This document shows, one piece after another, positions 52,184 through 61,249 of a stretch of 64,000 nucleotides of DNA (position 1 is its first letter; each line of letters starts with the position of its first letter). Location: assembly GCA_964494085.1 (NCBI GenBank), contig CAZBQJ010000001.1:186001-250000 (forward strand), in the 5' to 3' direction. A model generated the notes under the pieces. That model saw only the letters and a list, made by a program, of their open reading frames with translations. It had not been told where the DNA came from and did no database searches. Origin of the DNA: CAZBQJ01 sp964494085. Lineage in GTDB: Bacteria; Patescibacteriota; Gracilibacteria; UBA1369. A program made the position numbers and the translations under genes.

Positions 52184-52738
52184 ATGTCAAGAATTGGTAA
52201 AAATCCGATCGAAATCCCTTCAGGTGTAACAGTAACCATCAATGGTCATTCTGTATCAGTGAAAGGTCCCAAAGGTGAATTGACTCAAACCTTTCATCGT
52301 AATATGAAAATCGTTATAGCCGACAATCTGATTACTGTAACCAGACCCAGTGATTTAAAACTGAACAAGTCCTTGCATGGATTAACTCGCACCTTGCTCC
52401 AAAACATGGTTGAAGGCGTCACAAAAGGTTATGAAAAACAACTGGAAATACTCGGTGTAGGTTATCGTGCAGCAATTGCCGGGCCAAAATTAACCCTGAA
52501 TCTCGGTTATTCACACCCGATCGAATACAATACTCCCGCAGGAATCACCATCGAAATCGATAAAGATAAGAAAAATATTCTGATTATCAAAGGTTTCGAC
52601 AAACAATTGTTAGGTGAAGTTGCCGCTAAAATTCGCAGCTATAAGAAACCGGAACCATATAAAGGCAAAGGTATCCGTTATCTCGGTGAACATGTCCAAC
52701 AAAAAGCCGGTAAAGCGGCCGGTAAAGATAAAGCTTAA
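52184..52738 (+). CDS. rplF: 50S ribosomal protein L6
   Basis: 184 residues. MSRIGKNPIEIPSGVTV, VSVKGPKGELTQTFH, then the KPEPYKGKGIRYLGEHVQQKAGK C-terminal signature seen over about 52647-52715. Near the factor-binding site. Confidence 0.96.
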   Translation: MSRIGKNPIEIPSGVTVTINGHSVSVKGPKGELTQTFHRNMKIVIADNLITVTRPSDLKLNKSLHGLTRTLLQNMVEGVTKGYEKQLEILGVGYRAAIAGPKLTLNLGYSHPIEYNTPAGITIEIDKDKKNILIIKGFDKQLLGEVAAKIRSYKKPEPYKGKGIRYLGEHVQQKAGKAAGKDKA

Positions 52739-52769
52739 TATCATCTCAGTTCTCCAATAATTAAAGTTT

Positions 52770-53108
52770 ATGAAACACTCCAAATTACTAGCTAAAGAAA
52801 GAAGAAAATCCCGTATCAAGGGTAAGCTAAAGTGTGACAAACCACGTTTGGTTGCCTACAAAAGTTTATCAGCCAATTATTTACAATTAGTTGATGATAC
52901 AAAAGGAGTAACCTTGGCCAGTGCATCTGATTTGAAACTCAAGAAAGGCACTAAAATGGAAAATGCTAAAGTTATCGGCATAGAATTAGCCAAGAAAGCC
53001 AAAGAGCTAAAAGTAAATGAAGTAATTTTTGACCGTAACGGTTATAAATATCATGGTCGCATCAAAGCCATGGCCGAAGGCGCCCGCGAAGGTGGACTGA
53101 AATTTTAA
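52770..53108 (+). CDS. rplR: 50S ribosomal protein L18
   Basis: 112 residues. Basic N-terminus with RRKSRIKGKLKCDKPRL, core with VIGIELAKKAKELKVNEVIF, and the end FDRNGYKYHGRIKAMAEGAR. Binds 5S rRNA with L5. Confidence 0.95.
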   Translation: MKHSKLLAKERRKSRIKGKLKCDKPRLVAYKSLSANYLQLVDDTKGVTLASASDLKLKKGTKMENAKVIGIELAKKAKELKVNEVIFDRNGYKYHGRIKAMAEGAREGGLKF

Positions 53109-53128
53109 TCAATTAATAAATTCTTACC

Positions 53129-53851
53129 GTGATGATGAATAAAGGTAAAGGCAGAGCCCCTATGAGGGAAGTCAAAGAATTCGAAGAAGAAGTGATACAG
53201 ATCGATCGTGTTACTCGTGTAGTAAAAGGTGGTCGTCGTCTACGCTTCCGAGCAACTGTAGCTATCGGCAATCGACGAGGTAAAGTAGGTGTTGGTATCG
53301 GTAAATCAACTGAAGTAACCGGAGCCATTTCTAAAGCTATTGCTAAAGCTAAAAAGAACTTGATCGTCGTCCCAATGGCCGGTCAAACCATTCCTCATCG
53401 AATTAGTGTTAAATTCAAGAGCGCCCGCATTATGCTCATGCCCGCCATTCCAGGTACTGGTATCAAAGCCGGTGGCAGCGTCCGCAAAGTAATTGACCTG
53501 TCCGGTATAAAAGATATCATGGGTAAATGCGTAGGATCCCCCAATCGCTTAAACAACAGCCAAGCGGCTATTTTGGCCCTTTCTAAATTAAAAGGACTTC
53601 CTTGGCTCAAATTAAAAACCGCTGCCGATGAGCCAGAGCATGCTGTACGACGAAATGATGAACAACAAGACCGCCGTGGTCCTCGTCGCACATTCCATAA
53701 AGGTGGTCCGAGAAATACTCAAAATCATGGTCAAAGACCTACTCAACCATCAGCCAAGGCAGAAACCGTAGCAAAGCCAGCCCCCGAAGTTAAAACCGAA
53801 ACAGCGGCTAGTCCTACACCCGAAGTAAAGGCTGAAACTAAATCTGAATAA
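53129..53851 (+). CDS. rpsE: 30S ribosomal protein S5 with long repetitive tail
   Basis: 240 residues against about 165. EEVIQIDRVTRVVKGGRRLR, AIGNRRGKVGVGIGKSTEV and ALSKLKGLPWLK are S5. The last ~70 residues are an Arg/Gln-rich stretch then Pro/Glu/Lys, with PAPEVKTET followed by PTPEVKAET. GTG, ATG and ATG follow one another at 53129-53137; any could be the start. rpmD, which usually follows, is absent. Confidence 0.95.
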   Translation: MMMNKGKGRAPMREVKEFEEEVIQIDRVTRVVKGGRRLRFRATVAIGNRRGKVGVGIGKSTEVTGAISKAIAKAKKNLIVVPMAGQTIPHRISVKFKSARIMLMPAIPGTGIKAGGSVRKVIDLSGIKDIMGKCVGSPNRLNNSQAAILALSKLKGLPWLKLKTAADEPEHAVRRNDEQQDRRGPRRTFHKGGPRNTQNHGQRPTQPSAKAETVAKPAPEVKTETAASPTPEVKAETKSE

Positions 53852-53877
53852 TATATCTCATAGTTAATTATAAAGTC

Positions 53878-54375
53878 ATGGATGCACTCTTAAAGTTAAA
53901 ACGTAATAAAGGAGCCACTACTACCAAGAAAAGATTAGGACGAGGCAACGGTTCAGGTCTTGGTACATATTCCGGACGCGGTGGAAATGGTCAAACTGCT
54001 CGAACCGGTGGGAATATCCGTCCCGGGTTCGCCGGCGGACAGACTCCTCTTTACCGAAAAATGCCTAAATACAGAGGTTTCAACAATATCAACCGAGTTC
54101 CATATCAAGTGGTCAACGTTGAATCATTGAACGTTTTTGAAGACGGTACAGAAATCAATGTCCAAACACTTTTCGACAAAAGGTTAGTCGACTCGATCGA
54201 TAAACCGGTAAAAATCCTTGGCACCGGTGAATTAACCAAGAAGCTCAATATCACAGTTGACCGTGTCTCTGCTTCAGCCAAAGAAAAAATTGAACAAGCC
54301 AAAGGGAAATTGACTGAATTGACCACTCCAAAGGCAAAAGGTAAATCCAATACGGACGCTGACAAAGCGGACTGA
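53878..54375 (+). CDS. rplO: 50S ribosomal protein L15
   Basis: 165 residues. KKRLGRGNGSGLGTYSGRGG, GFAGGQTPLYRKMPKYRGF are diagnostic. C-terminal low-complexity extension of about 20. It lies 26 bases after rpsE with no rpmD between. Ends in TGA. Confidence 0.95.
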   Translation: MDALLKLKRNKGATTTKKRLGRGNGSGLGTYSGRGGNGQTARTGGNIRPGFAGGQTPLYRKMPKYRGFNNINRVPYQVVNVESLNVFEDGTEINVQTLFDKRLVDSIDKPVKILGTGELTKKLNITVDRVSASAKEKIEQAKGKLTELTTPKAKGKSNTDADKAD

Positions 54376-54426
54376 GTACTTCGAAGCGCAACTATTCATA
54401 ACCGTTGCCTAATACAACTCTAAAAC

Positions 54427-55725
54427 ATGTTTAAACAAATACAACAGATCTGGAATTCCAAAGACCTGCGCAATAAAATCCTTTTCACCATTGCTATCAT
54501 CGTAGTGGTCAGACTACTTGCTCAAATCAGTATTCCAGGAGCCAATGTCGAAATCATTAGAGGAATCTTTGAAAGTAATCAATTACTAGGAGCTTTCAGC
54601 CTATTAACTGGTGGAGGAGCCAGTAATTTCTCCATTATTTTGATGGGTCTTTCTCCATATATCAACGCTTCCATTATTATACAGCTGTTGACTGTAATTG
54701 TTCCCAGCTTGGAAAACCTTTCCAAAGAAGGCGAACAAGGTCGTCGTAAAATCAATCAATATACTCGTTGGTTGTCTCTACCGATTGCTTTCGTCCAATC
54801 ATACGGTATGTTGGCTTTACTCAATTCTCAATCTAGCGTTCCCATCATACCAAATCTCAATTCCCCCACCGTTATTTTACCAATCATGTTGACGGTTACT
54901 GCCGGTACAGTCCTGATGATGTGGTTGGGAGAACTAATCACTGAGAAAGGCATGGGGAATGGTATTTCCATTTTAATCTTTGCCGGAATTATTTCCAGTA
55001 TCCCTGCAGCAGTTGGCCAAAACCTGACTCTAGCACAACAATCCAGTGCAATGTTAATTCCATTCATTATTGAAGTTTTAATCACTTTAGCTTTGACCAT
55101 AGTAGTAATATTGGTTTCCGAGTCAGAACGTCGGATTCCCATTCTTTACGCTAGTCGCAGCATCAAAGGAGGAGGAGAGAAATCCAATCTTCCAATAAAA
55201 ATCAACCAAGCTGGGATGATCCCGATCATTTTCTCGCTTTCTGTAGTTAGTTTCCCGGGAATCATCGCGCAATTCATGCAGAATTCCACCGATCAAACCA
55301 TGAAGAACATCGCCGACTTTATCAAGACTTATTTCACAGTCAATTCTCCCAGCTATATGATCATTTATTTCTTGATGATTATCGCTTTCACTTTCTTCTA
55401 CGTCAGCATTACTTTCAATCCTGAACAGGTCGCTGAGAACATTCAGAAACGTGGTGGCTATGTTCCAGGTATTAGACCCGGTAAACAAACCGTCAAGTAT
55501 ATCGGTGATGTGGCAAATCGACTCAATCTATGGGGAGGCTTATTCATTGCCTTTATAGCAATTTCACCGGAAATTATTCAAAGTATATCAGGGACATTAT
55601 CTCTAGGTAGCGTAGCAAGTCTAATTAGTGGGGCCGGTCTGATCATTATCGTCAGCGTAGTTCTAGAGATCATTCGTCAAATCAATGCCCAGTTGGTAAT
55701 GCACGACTACAATAAACTTTACTAA
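54427..55725 (+). CDS. secY: Preprotein translocase subunit SecY
   Basis: 432 residues, about ten membrane helices. ILFTIAIIVVVRLLAQISIP at helix 1; the plug segment follows; SPYINASIIIQLL, EKGMGNGISILIFAGI, and NPEQVAENIQKRGGYVPGIR cytoplasmic loop that contacts ribosome and SecA. Pore-forming subunit of the Sec channel. Standard place in the spc block. Confidence 0.97.
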   Translation: MFKQIQQIWNSKDLRNKILFTIAIIVVVRLLAQISIPGANVEIIRGIFESNQLLGAFSLLTGGGASNFSIILMGLSPYINASIIIQLLTVIVPSLENLSKEGEQGRRKINQYTRWLSLPIAFVQSYGMLALLNSQSSVPIIPNLNSPTVILPIMLTVTAGTVLMMWLGELITEKGMGNGISILIFAGIISSIPAAVGQNLTLAQQSSAMLIPFIIEVLITLALTIVVILVSESERRIPILYASRSIKGGGEKSNLPIKINQAGMIPIIFSLSVVSFPGIIAQFMQNSTDQTMKNIADFIKTYFTVNSPSYMIIYFLMIIAFTFFYVSITFNPEQVAENIQKRGGYVPGIRPGKQTVKYIGDVANRLNLWGGLFIAFIAISPEIIQSISGTLSLGSVASLISGAGLIIIVSVVLEIIRQINAQLVMHDYNKLY

Positions 55726-55732
55726 ATTAGCT

Positions 55733-56296
55733 ATGGATCTAGTTATCTTTGGTATACAAGGATCCGGCAAAGGCACTCAGGCAAAAATTCTTTCCGAGAA
55801 ATACAAACTTGTCGTCTTTGAAGCTGGAGCAGAATGTCGTCACTTAGCTGCAGAAGATTCTGAATTAGGTCGTAAAGTGAAAGAAATCATTGATGGGGGT
55901 AATTTAGTTCCATCAAATATAATTATTGAAATTCTGGATAAATTCCTCAGTAAAACTCCAGCCGAACAAGCTGTTACCTTTGATGGAATCCCTCGAAATC
56001 TCGATCAACATATTGAATTTGATAAAACCATGCTCAAATGGAATCGTGATTTTCTAGTGATAAACATCACCCTACCGGAAGAAGAAACTGTCAAAAGATT
56101 ATTATTGCGTGGACGACCAGATGATGTACCAGAGATCATCACTAACCGCATCAAGATTTTTATTCGAGACACTTTACCAATTATCGAAAGTTATCGAATC
56201 CAAAATAAAGTTATTGATATCAACGGTTATCAAACAATCGAAAAGATCGCCGCAGATATCGAAAGTAAACTCGATCCTATTTTTCTAAAAAAATAA
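55733..56296 (+). CDS. adk: Adenylate kinase (short-lid form)
   Basis: 187 residues. P-loop GIQGSGKGTQ, AMP-site Arg in AGAECRHLA, FDGIPRNLDQ (family GFPR), LRGRPDDVPEIITNR with the catalytic arginines, then IESYR. The LID is short and has no zinc Cys set. Converts ATP + AMP to 2 ADP. Eight bases after secY, the usual order secY-adk-map. Confidence 0.9.
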   Translation: MDLVIFGIQGSGKGTQAKILSEKYKLVVFEAGAECRHLAAEDSELGRKVKEIIDGGNLVPSNIIIEILDKFLSKTPAEQAVTFDGIPRNLDQHIEFDKTMLKWNRDFLVINITLPEEETVKRLLLRGRPDDVPEIITNRIKIFIRDTLPIIESYRIQNKVIDINGYQTIEKIAADIESKLDPIFLKK

Positions 56297-56330
56297 GGCT
56301 ATTAATTATTGGCATGAGGGCGATTATAAA

Positions 56331-57083
56331 ATCTCCATAAAAAATCCGGAAGAACTCAAATTGATGAAAAAAGCCGGGCAAATCCTGGGCTTGGTTTTAG
56401 GTAATATCGAAAAATCCATCAAACCTGGTCTTTCTACATTAGACATTGATCAAATGGCGGAAAGAATGATTATTGCCAATAGCGGCAAAACCGTTTTCAA
56501 AGGATATAATGGATTCCCGGCCACAGCTTGCATTTGTATCAATGAAGAAGTCGTGCACGGCATTCCCAAGTCAAACCGTATCATTCAAGAAGGCGACATT
56601 GTCACAGTTGATTTAGGAGTAAATTTCCAGGGTTTCATTGCCGATTCAGCTATTACCGTCGCAGTCGGCAAAGTCGACCCGGCAATCGAAAAAATGATTC
56701 GCACTGCTTATAAGGCTCTAGAAAAAGGTATCCAAGCAGCCAAACCCGGTGTCCGCACTACCGAAATCAGTAAAGCTATTGAAGCGGTAGTCACTCGAGA
56801 AGGATATGGCATAGTAGAAGACCTTTCCGGTCACGGCGTAGGTACAGAGCTGCATGAAGATCCCTATATATTAAACTTTTACGATGGAGTACCTGGACCA
56901 ATTATCCGGCCAGGCATGACTTTTGCCATTGAACCAATCATTACTATGGGGGGAAATAAGACGAAAACCCTCTCTGACAATTGGACTATCGTAACCAAAG
57001 ACGGCTCTCCTTCGGTACAGGTTGAACACACTATCGCTATTACCGAAAAAGGTGCTGAAATACTAACTAAACGCCCTAAATAA
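56331..57083 (+). CDS. map: Methionine aminopeptidase, type I; start uncertain
   Basis: Removes the initiator methionine. Metal ligands and signature: ELCHG-type H in NEEVVHGIPK, TVDLGVNFQGFIADSAIT, DLSGHGVGTELHEDPYI, FAIEPIITMGG, and VEHTIAI. Canonical starts are TTG 56361 and ATG 56364, but the frame upstream reads SIKNPEELKLMKKAG, the conserved family N-terminus (IKxPEEIExMRxAG). No ATG/GTG/TTG precedes it; ATC at 56331 would give MSIKNPEEL and 250 residues. I chose it on homology; start confidence is low, gene confidence high. Confidence 0.93.
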   Translation: MSIKNPEELKLMKKAGQILGLVLGNIEKSIKPGLSTLDIDQMAERMIIANSGKTVFKGYNGFPATACICINEEVVHGIPKSNRIIQEGDIVTVDLGVNFQGFIADSAITVAVGKVDPAIEKMIRTAYKALEKGIQAAKPGVRTTEISKAIEAVVTREGYGIVEDLSGHGVGTELHEDPYILNFYDGVPGPIIRPGMTFAIEPIITMGGNKTKTLSDNWTIVTKDGSPSVQVEHTIAITEKGAEILTKRPK

Positions 57084-57101
57084 AAAACAAAAAAAAATAC
57101 T

Positions 57102-57130
57102 TGCAATCTAAAATGTCGTCATGTAGAATC
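57102..57130 (+). promoter_or_regulatory. Internal promoter before infA
   Basis: TTGCAA (57102-57107), 17-base spacer, TAGAAT (57125-57130). Lies in the 108-base gap between map and infA and probably boosts infA and the alpha-block genes. Confidence 0.6.
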
Positions 57131-57191
57131 CAAACGCTTTTTAGGTTGGAAAATCAGCATTTTACCTCTAAAACACACGTAAATTAGCCCT

Positions 57192-57566
57192 ATGGCAAAA
57201 GAAGAAATCGAGGCCTCCGGTGTAGTAGTCGAAGCTTATCCAAATGCGAGTTTTAAAATTCGACTGCTGGACGAGAATTATTCTGGTCACGAAGTTTTAG
57301 CTCATGTCTCAGGAAGAATGCGCATCAACTTCATCAGAATCTTACCTGGCGATAAAGTCACAGTCGTCATGACTCCTTATGATTTAACCAAGGGGCGAAT
57401 CACCTTTAGACATAGAGAAGGAGGTAGAAACCAGCCAGGCACCAATACTGACACAACTCCTGCCACTCCTCCTGAAGGAACTCCTGCCAATGACAACAAT
57501 CTCCCCAGTGAATCTGCTCAAGCAGAAGTCCCCGATCCAGAGAAAAAGCAGACTATAGCTGATTAA
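57192..57566 (+). CDS. infA: Translation initiation factor IF-1 with C-terminal extension
   Basis: 124 residues against about 72. The OB-fold is complete (IEASGVVVEAYPNASFKIRL, HVSGRMRINFIRILPGDKV, DLTKGRITFRHR). The final ~48 residues are Pro/Thr/Asn/Glu-rich and disordered. IF-1 blocks the A site in initiation; the tail has no known role. Confidence 0.95.
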   Translation: MAKEEIEASGVVVEAYPNASFKIRLLDENYSGHEVLAHVSGRMRINFIRILPGDKVTVVMTPYDLTKGRITFRHREGGRNQPGTNTDTTPATPPEGTPANDNNLPSESAQAEVPDPEKKQTIAD

Positions 57567-57622
57567 ATTAGAATAAGTCTGTAATCATCACTCTCCCTCA
57601 ATTCTACAATTATACAAAACTC

Positions 57623-57736
57623 ATGAAAGTTCGATCATCCGTCAAACCAATCTGTGCTAAATGTAAAGTAATTAAGCGAAAGAACGTTATTCGCGTTATT
57701 TGCGTAACTAAAAAACATAAGCAAAGGCAGGGTTGA
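57623..57736 (+). CDS. rpmJ: 50S ribosomal protein L36
   Basis: 37 residues: MKVRSSVKPICAKCKVIKRK and so on, ending KKHKQRQG, stop TGA. Zinc ligands C11, C14, C27 and H32 are intact. Typical length. In its usual place between infA and rpsM. Confidence 0.95.
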   Translation: MKVRSSVKPICAKCKVIKRKNVIRVICVTKKHKQRQG

Positions 57737-57775
57737 TTTTATACCTTCCCAAACTCACTTTAACTATTATTCAAA

Positions 57776-58150
57776 ATGGCAAGAATCGCAGGCATCAATC
57801 TACCTAAAGAAAAAAGGATCGCAATAGGACTCACAGCAGTTTACGGCATCGGCCGCCAATTGGCTCAGCGCATCCTGGCCGAGACTAAGATTGATGAAAA
57901 TATCAAGGTCCAAGAGCTGTCTGAAGAACAAGTCGCTAAACTACGTGAAAAAGTTACTGAGTTTATCACTGAAGGTGATTTGCGCAGAAGAATCCAATTG
58001 GATATCAAATACCAACAGGATATCGGATCTTATCGAGGTTTACGACACAAGAAAGGACTACCTGTTCGTGGTCAAATCACCAAGACCAATGCCCGTACCA
58101 GAAAAGGTAGAAAAAAGACTGTTGCCAACAAGAAAATCGCTACCAAATAA
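57776..58150 (+). CDS. rpsM: 30S ribosomal protein S13
   Basis: 124 residues. MARIAGINLPKEKRIAIGLT, GIGRQLAQRIL, SYRGLRHKKGLPVRGQ and TKTNARTRKG are diagnostic. Contacts P-site tRNA through its C-terminal tail. Confidence 0.97.
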   Translation: MARIAGINLPKEKRIAIGLTAVYGIGRQLAQRILAETKIDENIKVQELSEEQVAKLREKVTEFITEGDLRRRIQLDIKYQQDIGSYRGLRHKKGLPVRGQITKTNARTRKGRKKTVANKKIATK

Positions 58151-58183
58151 TTTACTTAATTCATTAATTCTTCCACTCCAATC

Positions 58184-58705
58184 ATGGCTGAACAAGAAAA
58201 AAAACCTGCTACTAAAACTGAAAAGAAAGTGGCAGAACCTAAAACTGAGATTACCACCGTTAAAGCGGCAACTAATACAGCTCCAGCGGCTGAAGTCGCT
58301 AAAACTGAAGGCGAAGCTGCCCCAGTTGTTAAAATTAAAAAGAGTAAATCCAAGAGAACGGTTACCGAAGGTAATGCTTATGTACAGTCAAGTTTTAATA
58401 ACACTATTGTTACCATCACTGATCTAAACGGTAACATGTTAGCCTGGAGTAGCGCCGGATCCAATGGCTTCAAAGGAGCCAAAAAAGCCACTCCTTACGC
58501 TGCTCAAATTTCAGCGGAAGCAGCCGTCAACAAAGCTCTTCTCTATGGTATCGAAAAGCTGAATGTTTTCGTCAAAGGTATCGGTTCCGGAAGAGAACAG
58601 GCTGTTAGAGGTCTTCATGCTAGTGGCGTGAATATTGAATCCATTACTGACATCACTCCCGTTCCACATAATGGATGTCGTCCTCGCAAATCTAGACGTG
58701 TATAA
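58184..58705 (+). CDS. rpsK: 30S ribosomal protein S11 with N-terminal extension
   Basis: 173 residues, about 45 longer than usual. The first ~55 are Lys/Ala/Thr/Glu low complexity; the core starts near GNAYVQSSFNNTIVTITDLN and ends DITPVPHNGCRPRKSRRV. The frame is unbroken from ATG 58184. Confidence 0.95.
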   Translation: MAEQEKKPATKTEKKVAEPKTEITTVKAATNTAPAAEVAKTEGEAAPVVKIKKSKSKRTVTEGNAYVQSSFNNTIVTITDLNGNMLAWSSAGSNGFKGAKKATPYAAQISAEAAVNKALLYGIEKLNVFVKGIGSGREQAVRGLHASGVNIESITDITPVPHNGCRPRKSRRV

Positions 58706-58750
58706 AAACCATCTGAACAGTCAATTTTTAACTTTAATGCTCCGCCAATC

Positions 58751-59371
58751 ATGTCAAACTATACTGGTCCAAAATCTCGTTTATTCCGTCGCTTTGGCAT
58801 TCGTTTACCTACCAACAGCGAACTTAAACAAACTCATCCAACCCTCAAAAAAGCCTATAAGCCTGGGATGCACGGCCCCAAAGGCACCTTTGGCAAAAAA
58901 TCTGAATATGCTCATCAGTTAATGGAAAAACAGAAAGCTAAAGTAATTTTCAATGTGAACGAAAAGCAAATGCAGAAATATTATAGCCTGGCGACCAAGA
59001 TGGAAGGTATCACCGGTGACGAAATGATCCGACTTCTGGAGCAACGCTTTGATAATGTGATTTTCCGTTCTGGCATTGCCAATACCCGCTATCAAGCTCG
59101 TCAAATGGTCAATCATGGATTGATTCAATTAAATGGAAAAACCGTAACTATTCCCTCAGTACAGGTCAAAGCTGGCGACAAATTCAATATAGTCACCAAG
59201 AAAAAGGATTCCCCTCTTTTCAAACAAAATTCTGAAAGAGGAACCAAAGCCCCTCATTGGTTAAGTGTTGATCTAAAAAATTTACAGGGTGAAGTTACCA
59301 GAATCCCCGATAAAGGAGAGCTGGAACCACTCATCAATGTTAGTTTGATCGTTGAGTTTTACTCAAAATAA
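58751..59371 (+). CDS. rpsD: 30S ribosomal protein S4
   Basis: 206 residues. S4 domain with LLEQRFDNVIFRSGIANTRY and QARQMVNHGLIQLNGK. The N-terminal zinc cysteines are absent (Cys-minus type). Primary 16S rRNA binder. Ends inside an overlapping frame of rpoA but before its true start. Confidence 0.96.
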   Translation: MSNYTGPKSRLFRRFGIRLPTNSELKQTHPTLKKAYKPGMHGPKGTFGKKSEYAHQLMEKQKAKVIFNVNEKQMQKYYSLATKMEGITGDEMIRLLEQRFDNVIFRSGIANTRYQARQMVNHGLIQLNGKTVTIPSVQVKAGDKFNIVTKKKDSPLFKQNSERGTKAPHWLSVDLKNLQGEVTRIPDKGELEPLINVSLIVEFYSK

Positions 59372-59393
59372 AATATTTATTAATCCTCTTCTA

Positions 59394-60368
59394 ATGCATC
59401 AAATTCAAGAAGAAATAGGCATTCCAAAAATCAAAGTCGAAAAGGTTAGTGATAATCACGCTATCTTTTCCGTTAGCCCTCTACCGCAAGGTTATGGCAT
59501 TACGGTTGGAAATGCTTTTAGAAGAGTACTTCTTTCTTCTCTACCAGGCGCTTGTATCACTGGCATAAAAATTGATGGCGTAACTCATGAATATTCTACT
59601 ATCAAAGGTGTCAAAGACAGTGTTTTGGATCTGACTCTCAATTTAAAATTGATCAGATTGAGAAAAAACAGTCCAGAAACCACCGTATTAACTTTGACTG
59701 CCAATAAAGAAGGAGAAATCTACGCCAAGGACATCAAATGCCCATCTGATGTAGAAATACTTACTCCAAACCAATATATTACGACAATTGAAAAAGGAGC
59801 CAAACTTCATTTGGAAATTATGGTTGAAAAAGGAGTCGGCTATCTACCAGTATCAATCAAACAAAAAAGTGATGTTGATCCGGAAATAATTTTGATGGAT
59901 TCAATTTTCTCTCCTGTTAAGAAAGTTCGATATGATGTCGAAGCTACTCGTGTCGGACAAATGACTAATCTGGACAAATTGGTTTTAGAAATCGAAACTG
60001 ACGGCTCTATCACTCCGGATGATGCCCTTAAATTTAGCTCCAATATTTTACAATCCTATTTTAATCTCTTCAACAAAGAGAATATTATGGTTGAATCCGA
60101 ATATATGAGCGATTTCCAAAAAATCTCTCAGAAACAGGAGCTGGAAGAGAAAAATAAACCAGTACAAGAGGCTTATACTCCCATTGAAATACTCGGTTTT
60201 TCACCTCGTACTCTCAATGCCTTGATCAACGGTGGTATCGGTTCAATTGAACAACTTTCCAAATGTACAGAAAGCAAGTTGACCAATCTGCGTGGTTTTG
60301 GTAGAAAAGCACTTACAGAAGTTAAAGACGCACTTAAGACTCGCGACCTTGCTTTAGCCGAAGAATAA
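59394..60368 (+). CDS. rpoA: RNA polymerase alpha subunit
   Basis: 324 residues from ATG 59394 (an upstream frame from 59352 overlaps rpsD and is not conserved). N-terminal dimerisation domain with GYGITVGNAFRRVLLSSLPG; C-terminal domain with LGFSPRTLNALINGGIGSIE and LRGFGRKALTEVKDAL, the surface that binds UP elements and activators. Confidence 0.97.
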   Translation: MHQIQEEIGIPKIKVEKVSDNHAIFSVSPLPQGYGITVGNAFRRVLLSSLPGACITGIKIDGVTHEYSTIKGVKDSVLDLTLNLKLIRLRKNSPETTVLTLTANKEGEIYAKDIKCPSDVEILTPNQYITTIEKGAKLHLEIMVEKGVGYLPVSIKQKSDVDPEIILMDSIFSPVKKVRYDVEATRVGQMTNLDKLVLEIETDGSITPDDALKFSSNILQSYFNLFNKENIMVESEYMSDFQKISQKQELEEKNKPVQEAYTPIEILGFSPRTLNALINGGIGSIEQLSKCTESKLTNLRGFGRKALTEVKDALKTRDLALAEE

Positions 60369-60405
60369 TTTATTGTAGTAATAGCAAAAGTAACATCCCC
60401 ATATC

Positions 60406-60759
60406 ATGAGACATCAGGTCAAGAAACATCGCTTATCACGTCCAAAAGGTCACAGGAAACTACTAGTTGGTAACCTCGCAACATCTCTGATTCTGCACGG
60501 TAAAATCCAAACTACCAAAGCAAAAGCCAAGGCCATTCAACCAGTTATTGAAAGACTAATTATTACTGCCAAGACCAAAGACAAGCGCGTGGCTATCAGA
60601 GCAGTGAGTAAAATTCTTCAAAACGAGCTGAGTTCCAAAATGCTTTTTGAAGAATTAGTCCAGAAATATCAAGATCGCCAAACCGGCTTTACTAGAATTT
60701 CCGATATTGGATTCCGCGCAGGAGACAACGCCCCACTGGCCCAGATTGAATTATTATAA
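60406..60759 (+). CDS. rplQ: 50S ribosomal protein L17
   Basis: 117 residues. MRHQVKKHRLSRPKGHRK, LILHGKIQTTKAKAKAIQP and ISDIGFRAGDNAPLAQIEL are diagnostic. Follows rpoA as in most bacteria. Confidence 0.96.
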   Translation: MRHQVKKHRLSRPKGHRKLLVGNLATSLILHGKIQTTKAKAKAIQPVIERLIITAKTKDKRVAIRAVSKILQNELSSKMLFEELVQKYQDRQTGFTRISDIGFRAGDNAPLAQIELL

Positions 60760-60770
60760 TCTATACCGCA

Positions 60771-61229
60771 ATGAAAACAGCAGAGAAAAAGAAAATCACC
60801 TTCAAAACTTATTCACCAAAACAGGCTGAACTCAATCCTCAATGGTTATTAGTTGACGTCAAAGATAAAACACTTGGCCGGGTCGCAAATAAAATTGCAG
60901 ACTTACTCAGAGGAAAAGGAAAAGTAACCTATTCACCACATTTACAATCCGGTGACTATGTTATAGTGATCAATGCCGCTGAAGTTAAGTTAACCGGAAA
61001 AAAGGAAACTGACAAAGAATACAACTGGCATTCACGCTTTCCAGGTGGGTTAAAAACAACCACTCCAGCTAAAATCAGACTCAGAAAACCTACCAAAATT
61101 ATTGAGTTGGCTGTTGCCGGAATGATCCCCAACAATAAGCACAAGAAACATCTAATGAGGCATCTCAAAATTTACGCTGGTGCTCAACATGAGCAAGCTG
61201 CACAGAATCCCAAAACTATAGAACTATAA
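60771..61229 (+). CDS. rplM: 50S ribosomal protein L13
   Basis: 152 residues. PQWLLVDVKDKTLGRVANKI, YSPHLQSGDYVIVINAAEVK, KKETDKEYNWHSRFPGGLK and AVAGMIPNNKHKKHLM. Early assembly protein. Eleven bases after rplQ. Confidence 0.96.
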   Translation: MKTAEKKKITFKTYSPKQAELNPQWLLVDVKDKTLGRVANKIADLLRGKGKVTYSPHLQSGDYVIVINAAEVKLTGKKETDKEYNWHSRFPGGLKTTTPAKIRLRKPTKIIELAVAGMIPNNKHKKHLMRHLKIYAGAQHEQAAQNPKTIEL

Positions 61230-61249
61230 TCTTTAATTCTCTATTGAAA

